From Comamonas thiooxydans (GTDB lineage Bacteria > Pseudomonadota > Gammaproteobacteria > Burkholderiales > Burkholderiaceae_C), in assembly GCF_002157685.2 (NCBI RefSeq), contig NZ_AP026738.1:5456001-5520000 (forward strand): a DNA stretch of 64,000 nucleotides. The letters are read 5' to 3'. Position numbers and translations under genes: made by a program. This document shows, piece after piece, positions 17,143 to 25,287 of the stretch (position 1 is its first letter; each line of letters opens with the position of its first letter). The notes below the pieces were generated by a model. That model was given only the letters and a program-made list of their open reading frames with translations. It searched no databases and had not been told where the DNA came from.

Positions 17143-18501
17143 ATGAGCAATCCACCGCAAGGATTCCCCACACCAGGCGCTCGGCAGCCCGGCGATGCAT
17201 CGACGGCAGTGACCAATGCCGTCTTTTCCAAGGTCAGCTGGCGCATCCTGCCGCTGCTGCTGATTGCCTACATGGTGGCCTACCTCGATCGCGTCAACGT
17301 CGGCTACGCCCAATTACAGATGAAGGAGACCCTGCCCTGGGATGTGGCTGTCTACGGCCTGGGCGCAGGAATTTTCTTCATCGGCTACTTTTTGTTTGAA
17401 GTGCCCAGCAACATGCTGCTGGAGCGGATCGGCGTGCGCAAGACGCTGCTGCGCATCATGGTGTGCTGGGGCCTGATCGCCGCAGGCATGATGTTCGTGC
17501 AGACGCCGACACAGTTCTACATTGCACGCTTTCTGCTCGGGGCCTTCGAGGCCGGGTTCTTCCCCGGCATGATTCTGTATTTCACATACTGGTATCCGTC
17601 AACGCGCCGAGGGCAAGTGATCGCCACCTTCATGGCAGCCACGACGATCATCGGCGTTCTGGCCGGGCCGTTGAGCGGTGCCACCCTCAAATACCTGAAT
17701 GGGGTCAACGGCTGGCACGGCTGGCAATGGCTGTTCCTGGTGCAAGGCCTGCCCGCAGCAGTGCTGGGCGTGGTGGCCTTTTTCTGGCTGCAGGACAAGC
17801 CCGGCTCGGCCAAATGGCTGACCCACGCCGAAAAGGATGTGATCAACGAGAGCTTCGCCCAAGAGCAGAGCTCCGCCACCGACAAGGCCGCCAACGCCAC
17901 CCACGGCCAGTTGCTACGCGATCCGAAGACGTGGCTACTCGCGCTGACGTATTTCTGCCTGCTGGGGGCCAGCTACACCATGGTGTTCTGGATGCCGACG
18001 CTGATCCAGAGTTGGGGCGTCAAGGACGTGCTGACCGTCGGTCTGCTGGCCGCCATCCCCAATGCCTGCGGCGTGGTGGGCATGATTCTGATTGGCCGCC
18101 ACTCGGACCGCCAGCGCGAGCGCCGTCTGCACTTTGCCGCCTGCACAGGCCTAGCCGCAGTTTGCCTGTACGCGACGACCCTGCTGCAGGGCAATCTGCC
18201 GGGCTCGCTGCTCGCTCTGTCGCTTGGGGTCATCGGCCTGGCCTCGGCCACGCCGCTGTTCTTCGCCATGGTCAGCGAGTATCTGCCCGCCAAGGTAGCC
18301 GCCATCGGCATCGCCCTTATCAACTGTCTGGGCAACCTGGGCGGCGCCTTCAGCCCCTATGCGAACGCCCTGCTCATCAAGCAGACCGGCAACAACACCT
18401 ACAGCATGTATCTGGTGATCGCACTGTATGTCTCAGCGGGTCTGCTGCTGCTCTTGACCGTGCGCCCGCCCCCACGGCATGCCGTGCCGCAGATGGCCTG
18501 A
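17143..18501 (+). CDS. MFS transporter, anion:cation symporter (phthalate permease) family
   Basis: 452 residues with about 12 membrane helices. The signature IAYMVAYLDRVNVGYAQLQM at the first helix and FFIGYFLFEVPSNMLLERIGVR are typical of the ACS family, which imports organic acids (aromatic acids, sugar acids, tartrate) with protons. The start at 17143 follows GGAGG with 8-nt spacing; ATGs at 17125 and 17128 are less well placed. It probably forms an operon with the aldolase-like gene 61 nt downstream, so the imported compound may be the aldolase substrate. Confidence 0.88.
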   Translation: MSNPPQGFPTPGARQPGDASTAVTNAVFSKVSWRILPLLLIAYMVAYLDRVNVGYAQLQMKETLPWDVAVYGLGAGIFFIGYFLFEVPSNMLLERIGVRKTLLRIMVCWGLIAAGMMFVQTPTQFYIARFLLGAFEAGFFPGMILYFTYWYPSTRRGQVIATFMAATTIIGVLAGPLSGATLKYLNGVNGWHGWQWLFLVQGLPAAVLGVVAFFWLQDKPGSAKWLTHAEKDVINESFAQEQSSATDKAANATHGQLLRDPKTWLLALTYFCLLGASYTMVFWMPTLIQSWGVKDVLTVGLLAAIPNACGVVGMILIGRHSDRQRERRLHFAACTGLAAVCLYATTLLQGNLPGSLLALSLGVIGLASATPLFFAMVSEYLPAKVAAIGIALINCLGNLGGAFSPYANALLIKQTGNNTYSMYLVIALYVSAGLLLLLTVRPPPRHAVPQMA

Positions 18502-18562
18502 GTCGCCCCGGATACCTGCACGCAAGCCTCTATCTTCTATCCCCCAGCAATGAGTTCACTTC

Positions 18563-19339
18563 ATGAAGACATCGATACAGGACATCCCCAGCCTCCAGGG
18601 CAAGATCAGCGCCGAGGAATGGCGCACGCGCATCGATCTGGCGGCTGCCTACCGCCTGGTCGCGCTGATGGGTTGGGACGATATGGTCTACACCCACATT
18701 ACCGCCAAGATTCCTGGGCCCGAGCACCACTTTCTCATCAATCCCTACGGCATGATGTTCGACGAGATCACCGCATCCTCGCTGGTGAAAGTCGATCTTG
18801 CGGGCAATGTGGTGATGGACTCGCCCTTCCCCATCAATCCGGCAGGCTTCACCATCCACAGCGCCGTCCATGCGGCGCGCGAGGACGCCGGGTGCGTGCT
18901 GCACACCCACAGCGTCAACGGCGTGGCCGTGTCGGCGCAGGCGGATGGCGTGCTGCCCATCTCCCAGCAGTCCATCTTCGTGCTCAGCTCACTCGGCTAC
19001 CACGACTATGAGGGCGTAGCACTGCGCGACGATGAAAAGCCTCGCCTGGTGCGCGACCTGGGCAGCAACAATTTCTTCATGCTGCGCAACCACGGCCTGC
19101 TGACCGTGGGCCAAAGCGTCGCCGACGCCTTCATGGCCATGTATACCTTCGAGTCGGTGTGCATGATCCAAGTACGCGCGCAGTCCGGCGGCGGCAGACT
19201 GACCATGATTGACCCGGCCATCATCGCCACCTCGGCGCAGCAGGCGCAGCAGGTCACCAAGGGCATGGGCTCCGGCGCGCTGAACTGGCCGGGGCTGCTA
19301 CGCAGGCTGGACAGGCGCAACCCCGGTTACGAACGCTAG
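18563..19339 (+). CDS. Class II aldolase/adducin family protein
   Basis: 258 residues. The fold is recognised by TRIDLAAAYRLVALMGWDDMVYTHITAK, LINPYGMMFDEITASSLVKVD, the zinc motif HTHS with H114 and H116, and a third histidine in MLRNHGLLTVG. Class II aldolases use zinc to cleave carbon-carbon bonds of sugar phosphates or to decarboxylate; many adducin-like members have no known substrate. Downstream of an organic-acid-type MFS permease, it probably acts on the imported compound. It converges with the carboxylase gene (9-nt gap). Confidence 0.85.
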   Translation: MKTSIQDIPSLQGKISAEEWRTRIDLAAAYRLVALMGWDDMVYTHITAKIPGPEHHFLINPYGMMFDEITASSLVKVDLAGNVVMDSPFPINPAGFTIHSAVHAAREDAGCVLHTHSVNGVAVSAQADGVLPISQQSIFVLSSLGYHDYEGVALRDDEKPRLVRDLGSNNFFMLRNHGLLTVGQSVADAFMAMYTFESVCMIQVRAQSGGGRLTMIDPAIIATSAQQAQQVTKGMGSGALNWPGLLRRLDRRNPGYER

Positions 19340-19348
19340 CCCTCCGCC

Positions 19349-22300
19349 CTACCAGGTATCGACAAACCGGGCCGGCTCATCGCGCAGGCGCGCACCGGCC
19401 AGGCCACGCACCAGCCAGGCGCGGGTCTCCGCAGGGTCGATGACGGCATCGACTTCCAGCGTGGCCGCCATGTGCATGGCCTCGCCATGTGCGTATTGCT
19501 GGGCCAGCAGCTTCTGGAACAACGCCTCGCGCTGCGCGCCCTCCGGCAGGGCTTCGAGCTCCTTGCGAAAGCCCAGCCGCACCGCCCCTTCCAGGCCCAT
19601 GGCACCGAACTCGCCCGTGGGCCAGGCCACATTGAAGATGGGCGCATGAAAGCTGCCCGCCGTCATGCCCATGGCACCCAGGCCGTAGCCTTTGCGCAGC
19701 ACCACGCTGAAGTACGGGACACGCAGCTTGGCCGCCATGACGAACAGCCGGCTGACATGGCGCACCTGGGCGGTTTTCTCGATCTCCGGCCCGACCATGA
19801 AGCCGGGCGTATCGACCATGCTGACGATGGCGATGCCGTGGGCATTGCACAGTTGCATGAAACGCGCCGCCTTGTCGGCCGCGTCGGCATCGATGGCACC
19901 GCCCAGATGGCCTGGGTTGTTGGCCATCAGTCCCACGGGCCGCCCCTCGATGCGCGCCAGCGCCGTGTGGATGCCGGCGCCGAAGCCGGCTCTCAGCATC
20001 AGCAGGCTGCCTTCGTCCACCAACCCGGCCATGGCTGCGCGCGTATCGTAGGCACGCAGGCGGTTCTCGGGCACGACCTGGCGCAGCAGGCGCTGATCGG
20101 GCTCGGACCATTGCTCGACCCGCCCCTGGAAGAAGGACAGATAGTGCCTGGCTGCGGCCACGGCCTGGGCCTCGTCGTCGACCAGGATGTCGATCACGCC
20201 ATTCACATGCTGCACGCCGGCGGGGCCGATTTCCTCGGGCCGGAAGACGCCCAGCCCGCCGCCTTCGATCATGGCCGGTCCGCCCATGCCGATATTGCTG
20301 CTGCGCGTGGCGATGATCACGTCGCTGCAACCCAGCAGCGCCGCATTGCCCGCAAAGCAACGGCCATGGGTGATGCCCACCACGGGCACCTGCCCCGAGA
20401 GCGCCGCATAGGCCGCGAAGGTATGCACATGCAGGCCCGCGACCACGGGGGTGTCGGTATCGCCGGGCCTGCCGCCGCCGCCTTCGGCAAACAGCACCAC
20501 GGGCAGCTTCTGCTGCAGCGCGATGCCCAGCATGCGGTCGGTCTTGGCATGGTTGCGCGCGCCCTGGGTGCCGGCCAGCACGGTGGCGTCGTAGGACATG
20601 ATGACGGCGCGCGACCGCTCCTCGCCGAACTGCGCGGCATTGATGGAGCCCATGCCCGTCACCATGCCGTCGGCCGGCGTGTTGGCCACCAGATCGTCGA
20701 GGCTGCGCCTGCGTGTCTGCGCGGCAATCGCCAGCGCCCCGTATTCGATGAAGCTGCCTTCATCGCAGAGATCGGCAATGTTCTCGCGCGCGCTGCGGCT
20801 GCCCTGGGCATGGCGCCTGGCCATGGCATCGGGCCGCGCCGCATCGAGCGTGAAGGCATGGCGATCCTTGACACGCTGCAGATCGTCCCGAATGTGGTCG
20901 GGGTCCAGCCGCTGCTGCACCACCTCGGCATGCGCCGCATCGCCCTGAGCCGGCGCGAGCACCAGCAAGGCCTGGTCCTGCGCCACATAGCTGCCGGCCT
21001 CCGCCAGCAGCACCTGGACCCGGCCCGCCGCCTGCGCGAACAGCACATGCTGCATCTTCATGGCTTCGAGAATGCCCAGCTCGGCGCCCTTGGCCACCGT
21101 CTCGCCCACCGCAACAGACCACTGCACGACCCTGGCGGGCATGGGAGCCAGTACTGCATTTTCAGGAGCTTGCTGCGCTTGTAATACATTGCTTTCAGAA
21201 TCAAAAGTATCTGAATTCCTTGAATGACTTTCGCTTGAAGCTATCTTTCCCGCAGCTTCCACCAGCTGCGGCAGGACCTCTTCGAGCCAGCGCGTGTGCA
21301 CGGTCTGCTCCAGCATCTCGGGCCGCTGGGCCAGGGCCTGCAGCAGCGGCAGATTGGTGGCCAGGCCCGCGATGCGGCAATCGGCCAGCGCGCGCCGGGA
21401 GCGGCGCAGCACATCCTCGAAACGCGGCGCGTGGCTGTGCACGACGAGCTTGGCCAGCAAGGTGTCGTAGTGCGGCGACGGGCTGCCACCCTGCTGCGCA
21501 TGGCTGTCCAGGCGTATGCCCGGCCCTTGCGGCCAGTGCAGCTCGGCAATGCGGCCGCCGCCGGGGCGGGAATTGCCCTGGGCATCGAGTGTTTCGGCAT
21601 TGATACGCCACTGCATGGCATAACCGCGCGGCCGGGGCGGGGCATTCACATTCAGGCCCAGGTCGGCAAAATGCTCGCCCGCCGCAATGCGGATCTGGGC
21701 CTGCACCAGATCGACGCCAAAGACCTCTTCGGTAATCGTGTGCTCCACCTGCAGGCGCGGGTTGGCCTCGATGAATACATAGGGCAGGGATTCGGACTGC
21801 AGATCGACCAGAAACTCGAACGTGCCCAGGCTTTCGTAGCGCAGCCTGGCTGCCATGCGCAGAGCATCCTCGGTGATGCGCTCGCGCAGCGGCTGCGTCA
21901 GGCTGGGGCTGGGCGCGATCTCCACCAGCTTCTGAAAGCGCCGCTGCAGCGTGCATTCGCGCTCGCCCAGCGCCATCGGCCATTCGCTGCCGTCGCCCAG
22001 CAGCTGGATCTCGATATGGCGCGCGCCGCTCATCAGCCGCTCGACATAGACGCCGTCCACGCCGAAGGCTGCCTGGGCCTCGCTGCGGCAGCGCTGGTAG
22101 GCGGCCGCCACTTCTCCGGCCTCGGTGACCGCACGCATGCCGCGCCCACCGCCGCCACCGATGGCCTTGATCATGATGCCGCTGGCACCGTCGGCCTGCT
22201 GCCGCGCAAAGAACTGCTGGGCCTGCTCCAGCGTCACGGCCTCGGTGCTGCCGGGCATCAGGGGCACGCCACATTGCTGCGCCAGCGCACGGGCCCTGGC

Positions 22301-22645
22301 CTTGTCGCCAAGCAGCGCCAGCTGCTCGGGCGTCGGGCCGATAAAGCGCAGCCCCGCATCAGCACAGGCGCGCGCAAAGTCCGCGTTCTCGCTGAGAAAG
22401 CCATAGCCCGGGTGCAGCGCGTCGCAGCCGTGCTGCTGCGCGATCCGCAACAGCTGCGCGCCATCGAGATAGGCTGGCGGGCCGCTGGCTCCCAGTGCCT
22501 GCGCCTCGTCAGCGGCCTGCACATGTGGGGCCGCCGCATCGTCGGCGGCATACACCGCCAGGCTGGCAATGCCCAGCTCCTGCAGCGCTCGGATGATGCG
22601 CAGGGCGATTTCACCGCGGTTGGCGATCAGGACTTTCTTGAACAT
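19349..22645 (-). CDS. Single-chain acyl-CoA carboxylase (biotin carboxylase, biotin carrier, carboxyltransferase fusion)
   Basis: 1098 residues. The N-terminal biotin carboxylase (about 1-450) begins MFKKVLIANRGEIALRII and has the ATP-grasp loop GGGGRGMRAV. The biotin carrier domain has LEAMKMQHV with biotinyl lysine K530. The carboxyltransferase part (about 590-1098) includes IADLCDEGSFIEYGAL and ANNPGHLGGAID. The three parts are usually separate subunits in proteobacteria; single-chain versions are known as long-chain or broad-specificity acyl-CoA carboxylases. The linker at about 465-496 is encoded by hairpin repeat copy C. The gene lies 60 nt downstream of an acyl-CoA ligase, which could supply its substrate. 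Confidence 0.9.
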   Translation of the reverse strand: MFKKVLIANRGEIALRIIRALQELGIASLAVYAADDAAAPHVQAADEAQALGASGPPAYLDGAQLLRIAQQHGCDALHPGYGFLSENADFARACADAGLRFIGPTPEQLALLGDKARARALAQQCGVPLMPGSTEAVTLEQAQQFFARQQADGASGIMIKAIGGGGGRGMRAVTEAGEVAAAYQRCRSEAQAAFGVDGVYVERLMSGARHIEIQLLGDGSEWPMALGERECTLQRRFQKLVEIAPSPSLTQPLRERITEDALRMAARLRYESLGTFEFLVDLQSESLPYVFIEANPRLQVEHTITEEVFGVDLVQAQIRIAAGEHFADLGLNVNAPPRPRGYAMQWRINAETLDAQGNSRPGGGRIAELHWPQGPGIRLDSHAQQGGSPSPHYDTLLAKLVVHSHAPRFEDVLRRSRRALADCRIAGLATNLPLLQALAQRPEMLEQTVHTRWLEEVLPQLVEAAGKIASSESHSRNSDTFDSESNVLQAQQAPENAVLAPMPARVVQWSVAVGETVAKGAELGILEAMKMQHVLFAQAAGRVQVLLAEAGSYVAQDQALLVLAPAQGDAAHAEVVQQRLDPDHIRDDLQRVKDRHAFTLDAARPDAMARRHAQGSRSARENIADLCDEGSFIEYGALAIAAQTRRRSLDDLVANTPADGMVTGMGSINAAQFGEERSRAVIMSYDATVLAGTQGARNHAKTDRMLGIALQQKLPVVLFAEGGGGRPGDTDTPVVAGLHVHTFAAYAALSGQVPVVGITHGRCFAGNAALLGCSDVIIATRSSNIGMGGPAMIEGGGLGVFRPEEIGPAGVQHVNGVIDILVDDEAQAVAAARHYLSFFQGRVEQWSEPDQRLLRQVVPENRLRAYDTRAAMAGLVDEGSLLMLRAGFGAGIHTALARIEGRPVGLMANNPGHLGGAIDADAADKAARFMQLCNAHGIAIVSMVDTPGFMVGPEIEKTAQVRHVSRLFVMAAKLRVPYFSVVLRKGYGLGAMGMTAGSFHAPIFNVAWPTGEFGAMGLEGAVRLGFRKELEALPEGAQREALFQKLLAQQYAHGEAMHMAATLEVDAVIDPAETRAWLVRGLAGARLRDEPARFVDTW
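21160..21252. repeat. Dispersed hairpin element, copy C, inside the carboxylase coding sequence
   Basis: On the plus strand the left arm AGGAGCTTGCTGCGCTTG leads to GCTTTCAGAATC; the right arm in reverse complement reads AGATAGCTTCAAGCG and leads to GAATTCAGATAC. Arm and centre match copies A and B. It is read without frameshift as residues about 465-496, a Ser/Gln/Asn-rich segment between the biotin carboxylase and carrier domains. Confidence 0.65.
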
Positions 22646-22705
22646 AGGAATCTCGTTTGAATGGTTCGCAACTTGCGCCGATCCGGAGCCGGCAGCGTGT
22701 GTCGA

Positions 22706-24304
22706 TCAGGGGATGTCCCTGAGCAGGCGGCGCAATACCTTGCCAGCGCCGGTGGCCGGCAAGGCATCGATGAAACGTACCTCGCGCGGAGCCTTGTAGC
22801 TGGCCATGTTTTCCTTGCTCCAGGCCAGCAGCCCGTCCGCCTCCAGGCTTTGCCCCGGCTTGCGCACGATGAAGGCGCGCACGACCTCGCCTTTCTGGGC
22901 ATCGGCAACACCGATCACGGCAGCCTGGGCGATGGCCGGATGCTTGATCAGAATGGTCTCCACCTCCTCGGGGAAGACGCTGTAGCCCGAGACCTTGATC
23001 ATTTCCTTGAAGCGACCGATGAAGGTCAGATAGCCATCCGCATCGAACTTGCCCATGTCGCCGGTATGCACCCAGCCGTTCTTGAGCGTCCTGGCCGTGG
23101 CCTCTGGCTTGTTCCAGTAGCCCTTGAAGTTGCCCGGGCCGCGAATGATGATTTCGCCCACCTCGCCTGCCGCCAGCGGTGCACCGGTCTCCGGATCTAT
23201 CACCCGGATCTCGTTGCCCGGTGCGGGCTTGCCATGCGTGCCCCAACGGATGGCATCGCCCGGCATGAAGGTATCCATGGTGTGGGTTTCGGACAGGCCG
23301 TAGGCCGCCTCGCTGGAGATGGCATTGGGCGCGAACCGGCGCCACTGCTGGGCCAGGTCCTCGGTGTAGGTGATGCCGAAGCTGGTGACGGTGTTGCGGC
23401 GCAGCGCGCTGAAATCCATCTTCTCCACGCCGGGCACCTGCATCAGCGCCACATTCATGGGCGCGATGCTGTACCACCAGCTGACGCGATAGCGCTCCAG
23501 CGCCTGCGCCACGGCCAGCGGATCGAAGCGATGCAGCAGCACGCAGGTCGCCCCCGAATGCACAGGCATGTTCACCCCCATGGACATGCCGGCGATGTGA
23601 TAGAGCGGCGCCACGGCCAGCAGGACATCCTCGGCGCCGACCCCGGTCACCTGGGACGCGCCGGCGGTCTTGTACGCGGCCGCGCCGAAGCTCAGCATGG
23701 CGCCCTTGGGCAGACCCGTGGTGCCCGAGGTATAGGTCATCAGCGCCACCTCGTCCAGGTCCACATCGACAGGCGCGGGCCTGGCACCGCTGTGCATGAG
23801 ATCCCAGAAGGACGTCACATTGGCGGGCAGCGGCTGCACGGGGGCCTGCAGCTCGGCAGGCAGGGGCAGCGTGGCTCTGGCGGGCAGCCAGTCGCCGTAG
23901 CGCACGGCCAGCACATGCTGCAGCGCGGTGCTGCCGCGCACCTTGTCGACCACGGGCAGCAGCACATCGGCCGCGATGATGACCCGGGCCTGCAGATCGT
24001 TGAGCTGGTATTCGAGCTCGTGCTCCTTGTTCAGCGGCCCGCAGGGGCAGACGATGGCTCCGATCTTCTGCACCGCGTAATGCGCAACGATGTACTGCGG
24101 GCAGTTGTTCATGAACAGTGCGACGGGCTCGCCCCGCTTCACGCCCAGTTGCTGCAGATGCGCGGCCACGGCATCGCTGGCCTCATCCACCTGGCGCCAG
24201 CTGATGTGCTGTCCGTACCAGATATAGGCATCGCGTTCGGGATGCTGGCGCGCATTGCGGCGCAAGGCCTCATGCAGGGGAATGAGGGTCTCGGATTCAG
24301 CCAT
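22706..24304 (-). CDS. Acyl-CoA synthetase (class I adenylate-forming enzyme)
   Basis: 532 residues. The AMP-binding P-loop YTSGTTGLPKG is at 191-201, followed by YHIAGMSMGVNMP, the motif YGLSETH, the hinge region DGYLTFIGRFKEMIKVSGYSVFPEEVE and the C-terminal catalytic lysine in TGAGKVLRR (about K522). The enzyme activates a carboxylic acid to its CoA thioester with ATP. The acid is unknown. The gene is followed by the acyl-CoA carboxylase (60-nt gap), implying activation then carboxylation, and is divergent from a TetR regulator whose operator lies in the shared promoter region. Confidence 0.9.
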   Translation of the reverse strand: MAESETLIPLHEALRRNARQHPERDAYIWYGQHISWRQVDEASDAVAAHLQQLGVKRGEPVALFMNNCPQYIVAHYAVQKIGAIVCPCGPLNKEHELEYQLNDLQARVIIAADVLLPVVDKVRGSTALQHVLAVRYGDWLPARATLPLPAELQAPVQPLPANVTSFWDLMHSGARPAPVDVDLDEVALMTYTSGTTGLPKGAMLSFGAAAYKTAGASQVTGVGAEDVLLAVAPLYHIAGMSMGVNMPVHSGATCVLLHRFDPLAVAQALERYRVSWWYSIAPMNVALMQVPGVEKMDFSALRRNTVTSFGITYTEDLAQQWRRFAPNAISSEAAYGLSETHTMDTFMPGDAIRWGTHGKPAPGNEIRVIDPETGAPLAAGEVGEIIIRGPGNFKGYWNKPEATARTLKNGWVHTGDMGKFDADGYLTFIGRFKEMIKVSGYSVFPEEVETILIKHPAIAQAAVIGVADAQKGEVVRAFIVRKPGQSLEADGLLAWSKENMASYKAPREVRFIDALPATGAGKVLRRLLRDIP

Positions 24305-24407
24305 GGTTGTCTCCTGGGTGTCTCGTATGGACCGAACAGCGGCGCCACTTTGCGGGCGTTCTCAGGGATTGCCTTAGGGCAATCTGCTGCTCGGCGTCTT
24401 GTCAATG

Positions 24408-24444
24408 TATACCTGTCGGTAGAACAATGCTACCCATTGGTATA
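24408..24444. promoter_or_regulatory. Tandem palindromic operator for the TetR regulator
   Basis: Two copies of TACC-N4-GGTA (24410-24421 and 24431-24442) have centres exactly 21 bp apart, two helical turns, and together form a larger imperfect palindrome bounded by TATACC and GGTATA. It lies just before the TetR start and about 105 nt upstream of the divergent acyl-CoA synthetase. The spacing suits two TetR dimers on the same DNA face controlling both directions. Confidence 0.75.
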
Positions 24445-24448
24445 ACGA

Positions 24449-25240
24449 ATGCGACACACGCAAACCCTCATGTCCGCCACGTCCAGAAAGACCGAAAAAA
24501 AACCGGCTGCGCCCGTGGCGCCGCGCGGCCGCCAGCGCCTGCCCACCGCCGGCTCCGACGAGAAGCGCGAGCGCATTCTCAAGGCCGCCGAAGCCCTGTT
24601 CGACCGCTATGGCTATGCCAACACCACCATCGAGCAGATCGTGCAGGCGCTTGGCGTGACCAAGCCCTTTGTCTACTACTACTTCCGCAACAAGCAGGAG
24701 ATCTTCGAAACCCTGTGCTGGGCACCGACCGAGGCCTGCTTCACGGTGCTGGACTTTGCGGCCGACGACCCGCGCCCCGCACATGAAAAAGCCATCGACG
24801 GCCTGCAGCGCCTGATCGCCGCCACCATTGCGCACTACCCGGCGGGCTTCTTCCCCTACCGCGAACCGCAGGCTTTCAGCCCCGCCTATCTCAAGGCATC
24901 GCGCAATGTGGCCCAGCAGTTCTACAAGCAGTTCTGTGCACTGCTCGACGAAGGCCGCGCCAGCGGGCATTTCGATTTCCGCGACACCCGCATCACCGCT
25001 CAGGCGGCCTGCAGTCTGCCCGGCTTTCTCTACAACTGGTATCAACCCAACGGCAAGCTGGGCCCGGCCGAGATGGTGGTCGAGCTCACCGATCTGGCTT
25101 CGCGCGTGCTGGGCCTGCGCACTGCGGTGGTCCCTGCGCACAAACGCGCGGCCAGGGCCACACCGGCGCCGGCAGCGCAGAACCCTTCGCCCCCCAGGCG
25201 CCGCAAGAGCGCTTCATCCACCACCAACAGCGCCAGCTGA
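24449..25240 (+). CDS. TetR/AcrR family transcriptional regulator
   Basis: 263 residues. A basic Pro/Ala-rich N-terminal tail precedes the TetR helix-turn-helix (ERILKAAEALFDRYGYANTTIEQIVQALGVTKPFVYYYFRNKQEIFETL, about 41-90). The C-terminal domain would bind an effector, by context perhaps an acyl-CoA. A second Met at 24470 is an alternative start. The C-terminus is another basic Ala/Pro/Lys tail. Divergent from the acyl-CoA synthetase and followed after 47 nt by a binding protein gene, it probably represses both flanks through the tandem operator. Confidence 0.88.
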   Translation: MRHTQTLMSATSRKTEKKPAAPVAPRGRQRLPTAGSDEKRERILKAAEALFDRYGYANTTIEQIVQALGVTKPFVYYYFRNKQEIFETLCWAPTEACFTVLDFAADDPRPAHEKAIDGLQRLIAATIAHYPAGFFPYREPQAFSPAYLKASRNVAQQFYKQFCALLDEGRASGHFDFRDTRITAQAACSLPGFLYNWYQPNGKLGPAEMVVELTDLASRVLGLRTAVVPAHKRAARATPAPAAQNPSPPRRRKSASSTTNSAS

Positions 25241-25287
25241 GAGCCCCGGAGGCCAAGGCGCAATTCCAACTCCCTGGAGACAAAACC

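Noticed and set aside
19472..21184. 570-codon plus-strand frame opposite the acyl-CoA carboxylase
   Set aside because: The antisense strand of a clearly real gene; Ala/Gly/His/Gln-rich sequence without motifs.
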